A stretch of 64,000 nt of DNA from Jiella endophytica (lineage in GTDB: Bacteria; Pseudomonadota; Alphaproteobacteria; Rhizobiales; Rhizobiaceae). The notes beneath the pieces are model-generated. The model searched no databases. It was not told the origin of the DNA and saw nothing but the letters and a program-made list of their open reading frames with translations. Below, in pieces: positions 44,524-52,371 of this stretch. The DNA lies in NCBI RefSeq assembly GCF_004519335.1, contig NZ_SOZD01000003.1:1-64000 (forward strand), given 5' to 3'. The translations under genes were made by a program, and so were the position numbers. Every line of letters begins with the position of its first letter. Within the stretch, counting starts at the first letter, position 1.

Positions 44524-45786
44524 TCAGCAGCCGTGGTCGCGCAGCATCGCGTCGTAGATCTCGACCATGCTGCCGGCGTCGTAGCCGGTGCCGGTCGCAT
44601 CGAGCGCTTCGGCAACGCGCGAATTGCCTGCCGCGAGCCGTTGGCGCTGGGCCCTGATGTCGGCGCAGAGGCCGGTATCGCCGGACTCGCCCGGGGCTGC
44701 GGCGGCATTTTCGGCCGGCGGGAGTTCCGCCTGCAGCGGCGGCGACGGCTCTGCAGCCGGCTGCGCCGGTGCCGGCGCGGCATCCTCGCTCCCCTTCGGC
44801 GGCGTGCCGAAGCAGGTGCGCTGGACCCAGGTCGCGACATTGGCGGCGCAGAGATCGTCCATGAAGGGATGATGCATCTCCTTGACGCCCGCCTTCATCA
44901 TCGCCGCCACGACGAAGTTGCCGTCGACGCCGAGTTCGAAGGCATAGTCGCGCACCTGGCCATAGACGTCGCTGTCGTCGGGGATGGCACGGCCGCCGCT
45001 GGCGATGCGGTGGAAGCCGAGCTCGGGATAAGGCGACCAGATGGTCCGGTCGGCACCGCCGAGAAACACCAGCGAACAGGCCGACTGGCAGTTGTTGTAG
45101 AGCTCGGTCGCAAGGCCCCTCTGGCGAATGTAGCGACCGGCCTTCACCGCATCGCCGACGCTGCCGCCGGCCGATCCGAGCTGGATTTTCTTCGCCCCCG
45201 GGTTCTCCTCGATGGCCGCCTTGAGCTCTTCGTAGAAGCCCTTTTCGACATTGCCGAGGACGCGGATCGCCTCGCCATCGACCTCGACCAGCGCGCGGCG
45301 GCTGTCCTCCCGGATATGGTCGCGGCCGGTGATGCCGAACTTGCCGACGCAGTCGAGATTCCAGGCGCGGATCCGCTCGATGTCCGATTCCGCCAGATAG
45401 GTCCTGGCAAGATGCGCCCAGTTGGAGCGGGAATTGCTCTCGACTCCCTCGGCAAAGCCCGGCTCGTCGTCCGGCTGCGGTGGATCGGGCTGAGCCACCA
45501 GAAGCGGCGTCAGGTGATCCTTGCCGAGCATGATCGACAGGATGTGGCAGCTGTGAATGTCGACATCGACCTCGTTGAGCAGCGTGCCGACCGAAAAGGT
45601 GCCCTTCGACCGCATGATCGTCGCAAGCCGGTCGGCATCGGCTTCGGCTCTCGCGATCTCGCCATTCCACCAGGCGGGATCGACATTGGCCGCAGCAGCG
45701 GCCGGGCGCGGCGCCGAAATCGCGGCCACCGCGACGAGGACCGCAAATGCGCCGGCGAGGCACGAGCGGAGGATGCGAGACATCAT
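44524..45786 (-). CDS. Periplasmic ClpP-like fold protein (COG3904 type)
   Basis: A 420-residue exported protein. A signal peptide (SCLAGAFAVLVAVAAISAP, cleavage near AAA) is followed by a region with VDVDIHSCHILSIML, then a ClpP/crotonase-like module: IQLGSAGGSVGDAVKAGRYI, LYNNCQSACSLVFLGGADRT and LGFHR. The pattern GGS...SACS...H resembles the catalytic layout of ClpP-like serine hydrolases, so proteolytic activity is possible but unproven. A Pro/Ala-rich linker precedes a small C-terminal region ending in Cys. Confidence 0.8.
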   Translation of the reverse strand: MMSRILRSCLAGAFAVLVAVAAISAPRPAAAAANVDPAWWNGEIARAEADADRLATIMRSKGTFSVGTLLNEVDVDIHSCHILSIMLGKDHLTPLLVAQPDPPQPDDEPGFAEGVESNSRSNWAHLARTYLAESDIERIRAWNLDCVGKFGITGRDHIREDSRRALVEVDGEAIRVLGNVEKGFYEELKAAIEENPGAKKIQLGSAGGSVGDAVKAGRYIRQRGLATELYNNCQSACSLVFLGGADRTIWSPYPELGFHRIASGGRAIPDDSDVYGQVRDYAFELGVDGNFVVAAMMKAGVKEMHHPFMDDLCAANVATWVQRTCFGTPPKGSEDAAPAPAQPAAEPSPPLQAELPPAENAAAAPGESGDTGLCADIRAQRQRLAAGNSRVAEALDATGTGYDAGSMVEIYDAMLRDHGC

Positions 45787-45970
45787 GGTGTCACCCTTCG
45801 GGGATGATCTGCTCGCCGGAAAAATCCGAGAGCGGGGTGCCGAAGATACCGTGTCGGAAGATCGGAGCAACCCGCCCGTCGGCCATCACTTGGCGCCGAC
45901 AGGACGATCGGGCCATGATGTCGGAGCGACCGTCGGGCCGCATCAAGAACCGTCCGCCGGAGAACATGCC

Positions 45971-46552
45971 ATGGACATGCGCAGGCCCATCGTCACAGAG
46001 CGCACCCGTGTCCGGCGCTGGGAGGAGCGCGACCGCGACGCCTTCCATCGCCTCAATCTCGACGAAACGGTCATGCGGTTCTTCCATATGCGCCGGACCC
46101 GCGAAGAGTCCGACGGGGTGATGGACGAGTTGAACGAGCGCCTCGATCGCGACGGCTATTCGTTCCTGGCACTCGATGCCGGCGGGTCCGAAGCGGCGGT
46201 CGGCATCCTCGGCATGGCGATCGTCAAGCCGGTCATGCCCTTTGCGCCGGGGATCGAGATTGGCTGGCGGCTGCTGCCGGATTATTGGGGCAAGGGCTAC
46301 GTCACCGAGGCTGCCGCTGCCTGCCTCGACCGCGCCTTCGCCGAGCCTGATCCTGTCGGCGAGATCGTCAGCTTCTGCAACGAGGAGAACCGGGCATCCG
46401 AGGCGGTCATGCTGCGGCTCGGATTTTCGCGAGCCGAGGATTTCGACCATCCCTCGGTGCCGGCTGACACCCATCCGCATCTCGTCCGCCATCGGCTCTA
46501 TCGCCTGAGGCGGGAGGATTTCGCGCCTGAACGGAAAATGCGGGGCGACTGA
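45971..46552 (+). CDS. GNAT-family N-acetyltransferase (RimJ-like)
   Basis: A 193-residue acetyltransferase. TERTRVRRWEERDRDAFHRL is the RimJ/RimL-type start, the acetyl-CoA loop is GWRLLPDYWGKGYVTEAAAA, and FCNEENRASEAVMLRLGF is the typical C-terminal strand. The acceptor is unknown. ATG at 45971 has GGAGAACATGCC. It converges on the end of the photosynthesis superoperon, 122 bp away, and is divergent from the ClpP-like gene. Confidence 0.88.
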   Translation: MDMRRPIVTERTRVRRWEERDRDAFHRLNLDETVMRFFHMRRTREESDGVMDELNERLDRDGYSFLALDAGGSEAAVGILGMAIVKPVMPFAPGIEIGWRLLPDYWGKGYVTEAAAACLDRAFAEPDPVGEIVSFCNEENRASEAVMLRLGFSRAEDFDHPSVPADTHPHLVRHRLYRLRREDFAPERKMRGD

Positions 46553-46674
46553 GCCGGCAAGTCAGCGGGTCAGGACCTCCGCCCGAACAGTCGCGAACGA
46601 GTGCGACCCCCGCCGCAGCTTGGCGGCGTCCGACGGAAGCGGGCCCAACCCCCGGGCGAGGCAGAGGAGCGGGC

Positions 46675-48744
46675 CTATTCCGCCGGCAGGATGTTGACGG
46701 CCGGCGCATGCACGCTGAGCGGCGGCTCGGCCTCCGGCGCCGGCTCGACCAGCCCGCCTGTCAGATCGCGGAACGCCCGGTCGAGCCACACGGCATCCGG
46801 GTCTGCGCCGATCGCCAGTGCCCGCGGCGTCTCGCCCGGTTTCGGCACATGCGCCGCCATCGAAGCCCTGCCACCGGCGACGTCGAAGCGCAGCCAGCCG
46901 CCGCGGGTCTCGACGATGCCCTTCATCCGGTCGATGCCGCCGCCCTTCCCCTCGACGACCCTTGCGAGCACGGCGCGCAAGGCATCGGCGTCGATCCTGC
47001 CGGAGAGCCGCCGGCTCCATGACGACAGGCCGAGCCCCGGCTCGTCATGGTGATGATGCCCGTGGTGGTCGTGGTGCCCGTGGTGGTCGTGGTGGTCGTG
47101 GTGGTCGTGGTCGTCGTCGTGGGAATGGTCGTGATCGTGGCTGCCCTGGCTGGAGCCGTGATGGTCGTGGCCATGATCGGGGGCGTGACGATCGGGGGCG
47201 TGATGGTGGTGCCCCTCCGACCCTTCGGACACTGCCTCGCCCGCCGCGCCGTGATGGCCGGTTTCGCCGGCCTCGTGACTGTGGCCGGGCGCATGATGAT
47301 GGCGATCTGCGCCGTGGGCGACATGGGCGTGAGCGGGCGCCGGACGGGGGGCGTCATCCTCGTCCACCGCCGCCTCGTGCCACTTCGACAGCGCCGCCGC
47401 CGGGTCGAGCCCGCCCTCGACGACGCCGTAGCGCGCCGTCATGATCGCCGCCGCCGGATTGAGGGCGGTAAGCGTCTCGCGGATGGTCTCGATCTCGCCG
47501 GCCGAGACGAGGTCGGTCTTGTTGAGGATGAACACCGGGGCGAGCTTCGCCTGGATGCGGAAATAGTCCGGCATGCGGGCGAAATCCTTGAGGAACGCCC
47601 CGGCGTCGATCACCGTGTAGAGCCGTAGCGACCTCGTCAGCCCGGCAATCTCGGGCTCGTTGAGGACGCGCAGCAGCGAGGCGACGTCGGCGACGCCGGA
47701 GGGCTCGATCAGCACCCTCTGCGGCTTGATCCTGGCGACCACCTCGCGCAGCTGCATCGAGAGATCCTTGCGCAGCGAACAGCAGATGCAGCCGTTGGAG
47801 AGTTCGACGACATCCGCCCCCTGCCCTTCGAGCAGCGAGCCGTCGATGCCGAGTTCGCCAAAGTCGTTGACGAGGACGACGGTCTTCACGTCGGGATCGG
47901 CCTCGGCCAGCATGTGGCGCAGCGTCGTCGTCTTGCCGGCGCCGAGGAAGCCGACGACGATCTCCGCCTCGAAAGGCTGGCGCTCGCCCCGCGACTTCAG
48001 CGCCGGCGACCAGATGGCGCCGGCCGGCATCGGCAGGACGAGCATCCAGTGTTCGAGGATCGCCAGCGCCATCAGCACCGCCAGGAAGGTGTAGCCCGCC
48101 CGCTCGAAGGCGCTCGCCCCTTCCGCCACCGCCGCGACGACGAGCAGTGCGGTGATCACCGTCGAGATGGTGACGGAGAACGGAAAGAGCAGGTTCATCG
48201 AGCGCTTGTTGAGGAAGCCCTTGAGGAACTCCAGATGCTCCGGCAGGAACTCCTCGTTGAGGTTCCTGACGCCGAAGAAGACGTTGAGCTTAGCGCTCTG
48301 ATGCATCCACCACAGCACCATGAAGGTCCACATGCCGATCTGGTTCGGCGCGCCCCAGGTGAGCCAGACGACGATCGCCGCGGCGGCGATGATTGCAAGC
48401 TCATGGTAGAGGCTGGTCTGCACCGCATGGACGAAGTGCGCGAAGCCCCGGCAGTTCTCCGGGCATGGCTGCTTCCGCGGGCCGGTGACGTAGCCCATGT
48501 AGAAGCTCATCTCCTGCCAGCCCCAGGCGAGCAGGCCGAAGGTGAAGGCGAGATAGGCGCCGGTGACGCTGGCATCCTCGGCCGAGCGCTGCAGCCCGAT
48601 CAGCGAGACGGCGAAGATCAGCGTCGCGCCGATCATCGAGTATTTGAAGGTCTTTTTCGGCAACCCGTCGAGATAGATGATCGCCACGGTCGAGGCCCAC
48701 CAGACGAAAAGGGCGAACAGCGCCGGGTAGAGATATTCGGTCAT
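46675..48744 (-). CDS. puhE: PuhE-CobW fusion: photosynthetic complex assembly protein joined to COG0523 metallochaperone GTPase
   Basis: A single 689-codon frame with no stop. Residues 1 to about 250 are PuhE (DUF3623): multiple TM helices, starting MTEYLYPALFALFVWWASTV and including the Cys-containing GPRKQPCPENCRGFAHF. After a short linker (SRGERQPFEAEI) a complete CobW/COG0523 GTPase follows: Walker A GAGKTTT (268-274), VNDFGELGIDG, the metal-binding CXCC (C319, C321, C322) in SNGCICCSL, NKTD (408-411), then a His-rich segment at 472-566 with 38 His in 95 residues, and a CobW C-terminal domain (about 575-665). No internal start with a ribosome-binding site is evident at the junction. In known gene orders puhE and a separate hemA follow acsF. 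A role in metal delivery to AcsF or Mg/Fe homeostasis is inference. Confidence 0.9.
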   Translation of the reverse strand: MTEYLYPALFALFVWWASTVAIIYLDGLPKKTFKYSMIGATLIFAVSLIGLQRSAEDASVTGAYLAFTFGLLAWGWQEMSFYMGYVTGPRKQPCPENCRGFAHFVHAVQTSLYHELAIIAAAAIVVWLTWGAPNQIGMWTFMVLWWMHQSAKLNVFFGVRNLNEEFLPEHLEFLKGFLNKRSMNLLFPFSVTISTVITALLVVAAVAEGASAFERAGYTFLAVLMALAILEHWMLVLPMPAGAIWSPALKSRGERQPFEAEIVVGFLGAGKTTTLRHMLAEADPDVKTVVLVNDFGELGIDGSLLEGQGADVVELSNGCICCSLRKDLSMQLREVVARIKPQRVLIEPSGVADVASLLRVLNEPEIAGLTRSLRLYTVIDAGAFLKDFARMPDYFRIQAKLAPVFILNKTDLVSAGEIETIRETLTALNPAAAIMTARYGVVEGGLDPAAALSKWHEAAVDEDDAPRPAPAHAHVAHGADRHHHAPGHSHEAGETGHHGAAGEAVSEGSEGHHHHAPDRHAPDHGHDHHGSSQGSHDHDHSHDDDHDHHDHHDHHGHHDHHGHHHHDEPGLGLSSWSRRLSGRIDADALRAVLARVVEGKGGGIDRMKGIVETRGGWLRFDVAGGRASMAAHVPKPGETPRALAIGADPDAVWLDRAFRDLTGGLVEPAPEAEPPLSVHAPAVNILPAE

Positions 48745-48807
48745 GGCGTGACTTCTTTCATGCCGGTTCGGTGGATACATCCGAGAATTTGCGGGGCTTC
48801 GATGCGG

Positions 48808-48937
48808 CGTCATCCTCGGGCTTGTCCCGAGGATCTACTGTCGGCCATTTCGTCCGATTCGTTTCCGAACGGCTTATCTGGCAAAGCTCCGTCGTTGCGA
48901 TGGCAGTAGATCCTCGGGACAGGCCCGAGGATGACGG
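48808..48937. repeat. Paired palindromic repeat, family B variant
   Basis: Inverted arms at 48808-48840 (CGTCATCCTCGGGCTTGTCC onward) and 48903-48937 enclose 62 bp, between acsF and puhE-cobW. It is a variant of the element at 27408-27551. It occupies most of the 210-bp gap, the longest inside the superoperon. Confidence 0.8.
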
Positions 48938-48954
48938 GCGTTACCGCCTTTCGA

Positions 48955-50046
48955 TCACCACGCCGGCTGCAGCCGGCTTTCCGCCGGGATCTCGTTGCGG
49001 ATCGCCGGCAGCGTGTAGAGCCGCGCGAAGGTCAGCGCCGCCGCCGCCTTGCAGCGCCAGACCTTCAGCCGGCCGATCACACCGCCCTGGCGCGAGGCCA
49101 CCTCGATGTCGCGGTTGATCCTCAGCAGCCGCTCGAGCCCCGCCTTGAAGCGCGGATCGTCGATGTCGAGCATCACCGGGAAGACCTGTTTCGAGATTTC
49201 GTTGGTGATGCGGAACACCTTGAAGCCGTAGTCGGACGGATCGAGACCGAGCGCCTTATGGAATTCCGGCCGGGCATGGTCGCGCACATACATCGTCGCG
49301 TAGACGGCGAGGAGGAAGAAGCGGACCCAGAGCTTGTTGCGGCCTTGAAGGGTGTGCCGCTCCGCCCGCATCAGCAGCGAAAACGCCTCGCCATGGCGGA
49401 ACTCGTCGTTGCACCACTTCTCGAACCACTTGAAGATCGGATGGAAGCGCCGCTCCGGATGCTGCTCCAGATGCCGGAAGATGGTGATGTAGCGGGCGTA
49501 GCCGATCTTCTCGGAGAGATAGGTGGCGTAATAGATGAACTTCGGCTGGAAGAAGGTGTACTTCTTTTCCTTGGTGAGGAAGCCGAGATTGACGCCGATG
49601 CCGAACTCCTTCAGCGCGTCGTTGATGAAGCCGGCATGGCGGGCCTCGTCGCGGCTCATATAGGAGAAGAGCTCGCAGATGTCGGGGTTGGTGCCGCGCC
49701 GTTTCATCTCCTTGTAGAGCACGCAGCCGGAGAACTCGGCGGTCAGCGAGGAGACGAGGAAGTCGACGAACTCCTTCCGCAGGCCCTCAGGCAGATCGTC
49801 GAGGGAGATCGTGTCCCAGTTTTCGTCGCGCTTGAAATGGCCCTTGTTGGGGTCGGACTTCATCTCGGCGATGAGCGCGTCCCATTCCCGCCTGACACCC
49901 GAGACGTCGACCTTGTCGAGCTTGTCGAAGTCGGTGGTGTAGAAGCGCGGCGTCAGCAGGGTGTCCTGCTGGGCGGTCCTCGTGGTCTCGTTCGGCGCCT
50001 CGGCGCGGACCGGCCTTGCGTCGGAGATCTTGGCGTGCGCGTTCAT
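48955..50046 (-). CDS. acsF: Oxygen-dependent Mg-protoporphyrin IX monomethyl ester cyclase
   Basis: Diiron enzyme that forms the isocyclic E ring of bacteriochlorophyll using O2. The 363-residue protein has carboxylate/histidine iron ligands in [17 protein letters not shown] (E104), [10 protein letters not shown] (E134, H137) and [11 protein letters not shown] (E215, H218). The ATG at 50044-50046 overlaps the bciE stop by ATGA. Presence of AcsF implies aerobic or semi-aerobic pigment synthesis; an anaerobic BchE is not in the window. It sits between bciE and puhE-cobW in the superoperon. Confidence 0.96.
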   Translation of the reverse strand: MNAHAKISDARPVRAEAPNETTRTAQQDTLLTPRFYTTDFDKLDKVDVSGVRREWDALIAEMKSDPNKGHFKRDENWDTISLDDLPEGLRKEFVDFLVSSLTAEFSGCVLYKEMKRRGTNPDICELFSYMSRDEARHAGFINDALKEFGIGVNLGFLTKEKKYTFFQPKFIYYATYLSEKIGYARYITIFRHLEQHPERRFHPIFKWFEKWCNDEFRHGEAFSLLMRAERHTLQGRNKLWVRFFLLAVYATMYVRDHARPEFHKALGLDPSDYGFKVFRITNEISKQVFPVMLDIDDPRFKAGLERLLRINRDIEVASRQGGVIGRLKVWRCKAAAALTFARLYTLPAIRNEIPAESRLQPAW

Positions 50047-50345
50047 AGGCTTGCCCTTTCCGAGAAGGAGAATTCGCAAAGTTCCATGAATTCGAAATCG
50101 CCGGTCGCCCGGGTCCACAGCCGCTCCAGCGGGCCGGCCCGGCGGATCGTCGCGTGGCGCCTGAGATAGGCCGTCTCGCCGTAAGGCACCTCGACGGGCG
50201 CGCCATGCACCAGCACCTCGTCGCCTGGCTGGACGGTGACGCCGCCATCGAAGCGGACATGGGCGTGCAGGCTGTCGAAGGTGTTGGAAACCTCGACGGT
50301 GCAGCAGACGTCTTCGGCCCGCTTCTTCAGCAATCGCTCGATCAT
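50043..50345 (-). CDS. bciE: Cyclase auxiliary subunit BciE
   Basis: A 100-residue soluble protein starting [20 protein letters not shown] and containing [17 protein letters not shown] and a C-terminal [14 protein letters not shown]. It is placed directly upstream of acsF with a 4-bp overlap and its own start overlaps puhC by 4 bp. Alphaproteobacterial AcsF enzymes need a small partner, BciE, encoded at this position (known from Rhodobacter sphaeroides). Position, size and remembered sequence features support the assignment, but I cannot align it here. Confidence 0.8.
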   Translation of the reverse strand: MIERLLKKRAEDVCCTVEVSNTFDSLHAHVRFDGGVTVQPGDEVLVHGAPVEVPYGETAYLRRHATIRRAGPLERLWTRATGDFEFMELCEFSFSERASL

Positions 50346-50854
50346 TTCGAAGCTCCCTCACTGGCGCCTGCGCCGGCAGGCAACATCTTGGCGAAGGCCT
50401 CGGCCTGGAGTTTGCCGAAGGCCCTCAGTTCCACCTGCTGGCGGGTTTCGGGATCCTCGACCACCAGGCGGCCGTCGGATTTCAGCGCCAGGACGAAGGG
50501 CCCGGCGTCGGAAGCGCCCTTGCGGACGCGGTCGCGGCTGAGGTTGCGCAGCACCTCCACCGTGAAGGCGCCCTGCCCCGCAGCCACCTCGACCAGCGGC
50601 TCGCGGCTCGATGCGTCGATCACCGCGACCGAGCCGTCGGCATGCTCGTCGATCTGCAGGCCGCGCGACGCGACGGTGCCGACCTCCGGCGTCTCGGCGA
50701 GGCCGATGCCCGTCGTGCGGCCCATGCCGATCGCCACCAGCGCCGTCAGCGCCAGCGCCCCGGCGCCGATCAGGATCGGCTTCGGGATCGGCTTGTCCTG
50801 ATCCGGGGCGATCTTGATCTGCCCGTTGCGGATGGCGGCAGCGAGACCTCTCAT
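50342..50854 (-). CDS. puhC: Photosynthetic complex assembly protein PuhC
   Basis: A 170-residue inner-membrane protein needed for normal reaction centre-LH1 levels. It has an N-terminal cytoplasmic segment, one TM helix ([19 protein letters not shown], about 27-45) and a periplasmic domain with [18 protein letters not shown] and [15 protein letters not shown]. It lies 15 bp after puhB. The start ATG is at 50852-50854. Length and topology match known PuhC. Confidence 0.92.
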   Translation of the reverse strand: MRGLAAAIRNGQIKIAPDQDKPIPKPILIGAGALALTALVAIGMGRTTGIGLAETPEVGTVASRGLQIDEHADGSVAVIDASSREPLVEVAAGQGAFTVEVLRNLSRDRVRKGASDAGPFVLALKSDGRLVVEDPETRQQVELRAFGKLQAEAFAKMLPAGAGASEGASK

Positions 50855-50869
50855 GGCAACGCTCCCGCC

Positions 50870-51565
50870 CTAGACCGCCGCCGGCCGCGCGCCGGAGAAC
50901 CCTGCCTTAGCCTTGCGGACGCCGCTCCTCGCGCCGGCAGCCGGCTTCGGCTCGGGCATCGCCGGGCGCTTGCCGCCCTGCGAGGCAACGAGCGCGTCAG
51001 ACACCAGCCGTGCCGCAGCGGCGGCATCCGGCACCGCCCGCAGCATCGGCTGGGCGGAGCCGAACTTCCAGGGCCGGGCATAGGGCCAGAGCTGGAAATA
51101 GGAGGGCCGCCCGGCCTTGCCGATGGCAAGCGGAATGTCGCCGGATCCGTCGGAATTCAGCTTCAGCGCCGCATGGTCGATCTCGCCGAGCGGGATGTTG
51201 AGCTGCGCCGGCAGCGCGACGCCGTAGCGCATCACCAGCCGGCGCGGCGTCAGCGTGAAGCTCGTCGCCCGCGCCGTAACGAAGGCGAGAAGCATGATCA
51301 GCCCGACGCCGAGGCCGAGCGCCGGCAGCAGCGTCGCGGCATCGGCAAAGCCCGCCGCCCAGGAGCCGGTGTCGTGATGCGTCGCGCCGATCTTCCACAG
51401 CGCGAAGGCGAGGAACCAGATGCCGACGAGCCTCAGCCGGTAGGCGGTGAGGGCGAGCCGCCACCAGTCCGGCTTTGCCTGCCAGAGGATCGCCTCGCCC
51501 GCCGGCAGCTCGTCCTCGGTGACGACCGGCTTGATGTCGTCGAATTCGTCCATCTCGGCGCTCAT
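50870..51565 (-). CDS. puhB: Photosynthetic complex assembly protein PuhB
   Basis: A 231-residue membrane protein that helps assemble the reaction centre. It has PAGEAILWQAKPDWWRLALT at the start, three hydrophobic helices in the first half, a bPH2-like domain (TSFTLTPRRLVMRYGVALPA), and an unusually long Ala/Pro/Lys-rich tail after residue 200. Its ATG at 51563-51565 overlaps the puhA stop by ATGA. Confidence 0.93.
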   Translation of the reverse strand: MSAEMDEFDDIKPVVTEDELPAGEAILWQAKPDWWRLALTAYRLRLVGIWFLAFALWKIGATHHDTGSWAAGFADAATLLPALGLGVGLIMLLAFVTARATSFTLTPRRLVMRYGVALPAQLNIPLGEIDHAALKLNSDGSGDIPLAIGKAGRPSYFQLWPYARPWKFGSAQPMLRAVPDAAAAARLVSDALVASQGGKRPAMPEPKPAAGARSGVRKAKAGFSGARPAAV

Positions 51566-52356
51566 GACAGGGCATCCTCCGTGGGCGAGCCGTCGTAGAA
51601 GGCGCCGCCGGCGAAATAGCCGTTGAGGCGGTCCTCCTCGCGCATGGTGATCTGGTCGGCGCTGGCGAGCGGCGGGATGCGCGAGAACTGCGACCGCGTC
51701 AGCTGGCCGAAGCGGACGATGCCGAGGCCCTTGCGGATGTTGGCGAAGGCGAAGGGCGCCAGCACCCTGCGGCCGCCGCTCTCGACATTTGCGTCGATCT
51801 CCAGATAGCGCGGGAAATATTCATGGGCGTTGATCCAGACGTCGGCGACGGTGCCGACATCGAAGCCGTCACGGGTGACGACGCGCATGCCGATCGGGTC
51901 GATGCCCGTCTCCTCCAGCCGGTAGTGCGGATGATTGCGCAGCGGCGTCAGCTTCAGCGAGCCGTCGACGGTGAGATCCGGCGTGTCGGATTTCAGCGCG
52001 TAGGAGGCCGGGCCGATGCCGTCGACCAGCGGATCGCCGGACGGCATGATCGGCGAGCCGGGAAATTCGTAGGCCGAGAAGGCAGCTAGTTCGCGTGCGG
52101 GTTCGGGCCGCGGCGCCATCACCGTACCGCCATGCATCAGCCGGAAGACCTTCGGCGCCGGGATCGGCGGGAAGCCGACGACCTTCATCCGGCCGCCGGT
52201 GCCGAGCGTGCGGTCGCTCTCGAGCGGATAGCCCTCGCGCTTGTCCTCGCCGCGCAGGTAGTAGACCAGCCCGAGGAAGAACAGGAAGAACAGGATGACG
52301 AGCAGCAGCGGAATATCGAGCTGCTCCGTGAAGGAATGACCTGGCAAGACACGCAC
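51562..52356 (-). CDS. puhA: Photosynthetic reaction centre H subunit
   Basis: H subunit of the type II reaction centre, which caps the cytoplasmic face and guides proton entry to quinone QB. The 264-residue protein has one N-terminal TM helix (IPLLLVILFFLFFLGLVYYL), the conserved LRGEDKREGYPLE after it, and a cytoplasmic PRC-barrel domain (GTVADVWINAHEYFPRYLEI). The start used is GTG at 52354-52356; a TTG three codons in is better spaced from AAGGGAG. It is in the usual lhaA-puhA-puhB-puhC order. Confidence 0.95.
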   Translation of the reverse strand: MRVLPGHSFTEQLDIPLLLVILFFLFFLGLVYYLRGEDKREGYPLESDRTLGTGGRMKVVGFPPIPAPKVFRLMHGGTVMAPRPEPARELAAFSAYEFPGSPIMPSGDPLVDGIGPASYALKSDTPDLTVDGSLKLTPLRNHPHYRLEETGIDPIGMRVVTRDGFDVGTVADVWINAHEYFPRYLEIDANVESGGRRVLAPFAFANIRKGLGIVRFGQLTRSQFSRIPPLASADQITMREEDRLNGYFAGGAFYDGSPTEDALS

Positions 52357-52371
52357 TCCCTTGGCTTTTTT

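Noticed and set aside
47047-47628. Plus-strand frame with a Val-rich repeat start
   Set aside because: It is the antisense of the His codons (CAC/CAT reads as GTG/ATG) in the His-rich segment of puhE-cobW.
46675-48744. PuhE and CobW as two separate genes
   Set aside because: No stop codon, no ATG/GTG with a ribosome-binding site near the junction, and coding character continues without break. A sequencing error cannot be fully excluded.
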